Shown piece after piece: positions 63,187 to 64,000 of a DNA stretch of 64,000 nucleotides. The notes beneath the pieces are model-generated. The model saw only the letters and a program-made list of their open reading frames with translations, did no database searches and was not told where the DNA came from. Position 1 is the first letter of the stretch. Each line of letters opens with the position of its first letter. Origin of the DNA: Bradyrhizobium sediminis (GTDB lineage: Bacteria > Pseudomonadota > Alphaproteobacteria > Rhizobiales > Xanthobacteraceae); contig NZ_CP076134.1 of NCBI RefSeq assembly GCF_018736085.1, forward strand, positions 4,660,501 to 4,724,500, read 5' to 3'. The translations under genes and the position numbers were made by a program.

Positions 63187-64000
63187 ATGACCGTGACCGC
63201 CGCCCTTCGTGCGACCGGATCCGCCGCTTGGGCGGACGCGCTGCTGTTGTCGTTCGCGCAGGCCGGCTACGTCCAGGCCGTGCCCGATATCCTGCAGCCC
63301 GCCGAGCCGTTCCTCGACCTCTCGGGCGAGGACATCCGCAAGAGCCTTTATCTGACCAGCGACGCCAGCGGCGAGGAACTGTGCCTTCGCCCCGACCTCA
63401 CCATTCCGGTGGCGCGGGATTATCTCGCCTCCACAGGCGCCGGCCAGCCTGCCGGCTTCTGCTATCTCGGGCCGGTGTTTCGCTATCGCGGCGGCCGTCC
63501 CAGCGAATTCCTGCAGGCCGGCATCGAATCCTTCGGCCGGCAGGACCGCGCCGCGGCGGACGCGGAAATGCTGGCGCTGGCGCTCGAGGCGACCTCCACG
63601 TTCGGCCTGACCGAAGTCGAAATCCGCACCGGCGACGTGGCGCTGTTCAATGCGCTGATCGATGCCCTCGATCTCTATCCGGTATGGCGGCGGCGGCTGA
63701 TCAAGGATTTCAACCGCAAGGTCAGCCTGACCGAAGATATCGAGCGGCTGACGCTCGCGACCGCACCCGGCCGCAACGAATATGAAGGCGTACTCGCAGC
63801 CTTGGCCGGCTCCGACCGCAAGGCGGCGCTGGCACTGGTCACCGACCTGATGTCGATCGCCGGCACCACCAATGTCGGTGGCCGCACCGTCGCCGAAATC
63901 GCCGACCGCTTCCTCGAACAATCGACCCTGAAGGGCGGCGCGCTGCCGCGCGACGCGCTCGGCATCATCAAGCGCTTCCTCGCGATCGCGGGCGATCCCG
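63187..64000 (+). CDS. hisZ: ATP phosphoribosyltransferase regulatory subunit HisZ (partial, 3' end outside window)
   Basis: This catalytically inactive HisRS paralogue regulates short-form HisG in histidine biosynthesis. About 271 codons are visible: a class II synthetase-like core (LQPAEPFLDLSGEDIRKSLY, LCLRPDLTIPVARDYLA, CYLGPVFRYRGGRPSEFLQAG, ESFGRQDRAAADAEM) lacking the synthetase histidine-binding motif in what can be seen. The gene runs off the right edge; hisG usually follows. hisS is far away and on the opposite strand. Confidence 0.93.
   Translation, partial: MTVTAALRATGSAAWADALLLSFAQAGYVQAVPDILQPAEPFLDLSGEDIRKSLYLTSDASGEELCLRPDLTIPVARDYLASTGAGQPAGFCYLGPVFRYRGGRPSEFLQAGIESFGRQDRAAADAEMLALALEATSTFGLTEVEIRTGDVALFNALIDALDLYPVWRRRLIKDFNRKVSLTEDIERLTLATAPGRNEYEGVLAALAGSDRKAALALVTDLMSIAGTTNVGGRTVAEIADRFLEQSTLKGGALPRDALGIIKRFLAIAGDP

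Overview
This 64 kb window is GC-rich chromosomal DNA from an alphaproteobacterium, most likely a member of the Bradyrhizobium / Rhodopseudomonas / Afipia group (Nitrobacteraceae). The pointers are a form I CO dehydrogenase cluster with a CoxC-type MHYT-LytTR protein, a type II lumazine synthase behind an FMN riboswitch, a PetP-PetR-like regulator pair, a DUF6101 gene starting 'MRRQTATSG', CtrA-type boxes, and palindromic intergenic repeats of the kind common in Bradyrhizobium. Most of it is core housekeeping sequence. I saw no prophage, CRISPR array, rRNA or tRNA gene; the only mobile element is one IS630-family insertion.

Layout. 1-4575: coxC-coxM-coxS-coxL on the minus strand (coxL cut by the window edge), an aerobic CO dehydrogenase. 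4680-5547: ribH with its FMN riboswitch. 5994-10000: ybjN-like gene, proC, an FlK-like thioesterase, a small tautomerase and hisS, separated by palindromic repeats. 10285-14455: ilvE, then a MarR / OmpR regulator / sensor kinase operon. 14626-18399: small exported proteins, a secreted RNase T2, rlmJ and a cold-shock gene. 18496-19662: IS630 element, then an outer-membrane beta-barrel gene with a clear terminator. 20687-26641: uvrC, pgsA, moaD, moaE, prmB and an omega-aminotransferase. 26884-31000: TipF-like degenerate EAL protein, HAD phosphatase, CheY-like regulator, ribF. 31170-41068: ileS, lspA, an exported protein, a paired M16 peptidase operon, arfB, mutL. 41170-49271: rsmD, an rluB-like pseudouridine synthase with a very long disordered tail, tadA, a predicted fluoroacetate dehalogenase, purD, and a hydrolase / six-TM / winged-helix operon. 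49398-57893: xseA, an odd dienelactone-hydrolase-like protein, then a lipopolysaccharide and maintenance block (lpxK, waaA, DUF374, DUF4170, cysQ-like, pmbA). 58185-64000: DUF6101 gene with a structured leader, sensor kinase, ubiA, exported protein, rsmE and the start of hisZ.

How genes connect. CO dehydrogenase needs FAD (CoxM; ribH and ribF lie nearby), [2Fe-2S] clusters (CoxS) and a molybdopterin cofactor (CoxL; moaD and moaE lie nearby), although those supply genes are general housekeeping. CoxC is the likely regulator, and a 21-bp-spaced direct repeat between coxC and coxM is a candidate binding site. lpxK, waaA and the DUF374 acyltransferase act together in lipid A / Kdo assembly.

The leads most worth checking are the coxC-coxM direct repeat, mutually exclusive RNA stems over the start of the DUF6101 gene, a perfect 16-bp palindrome in front of the hydrolase / six-TM / winged-helix operon, a fluoroacetate-dehalogenase-like enzyme with all key residues plus an FlK-like thioesterase, and low-GC patches inside both hisS and ileS. 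Coordinates of motifs come from reading the sequence by eye; family assignments come from motif and sequence recognition without database searches.
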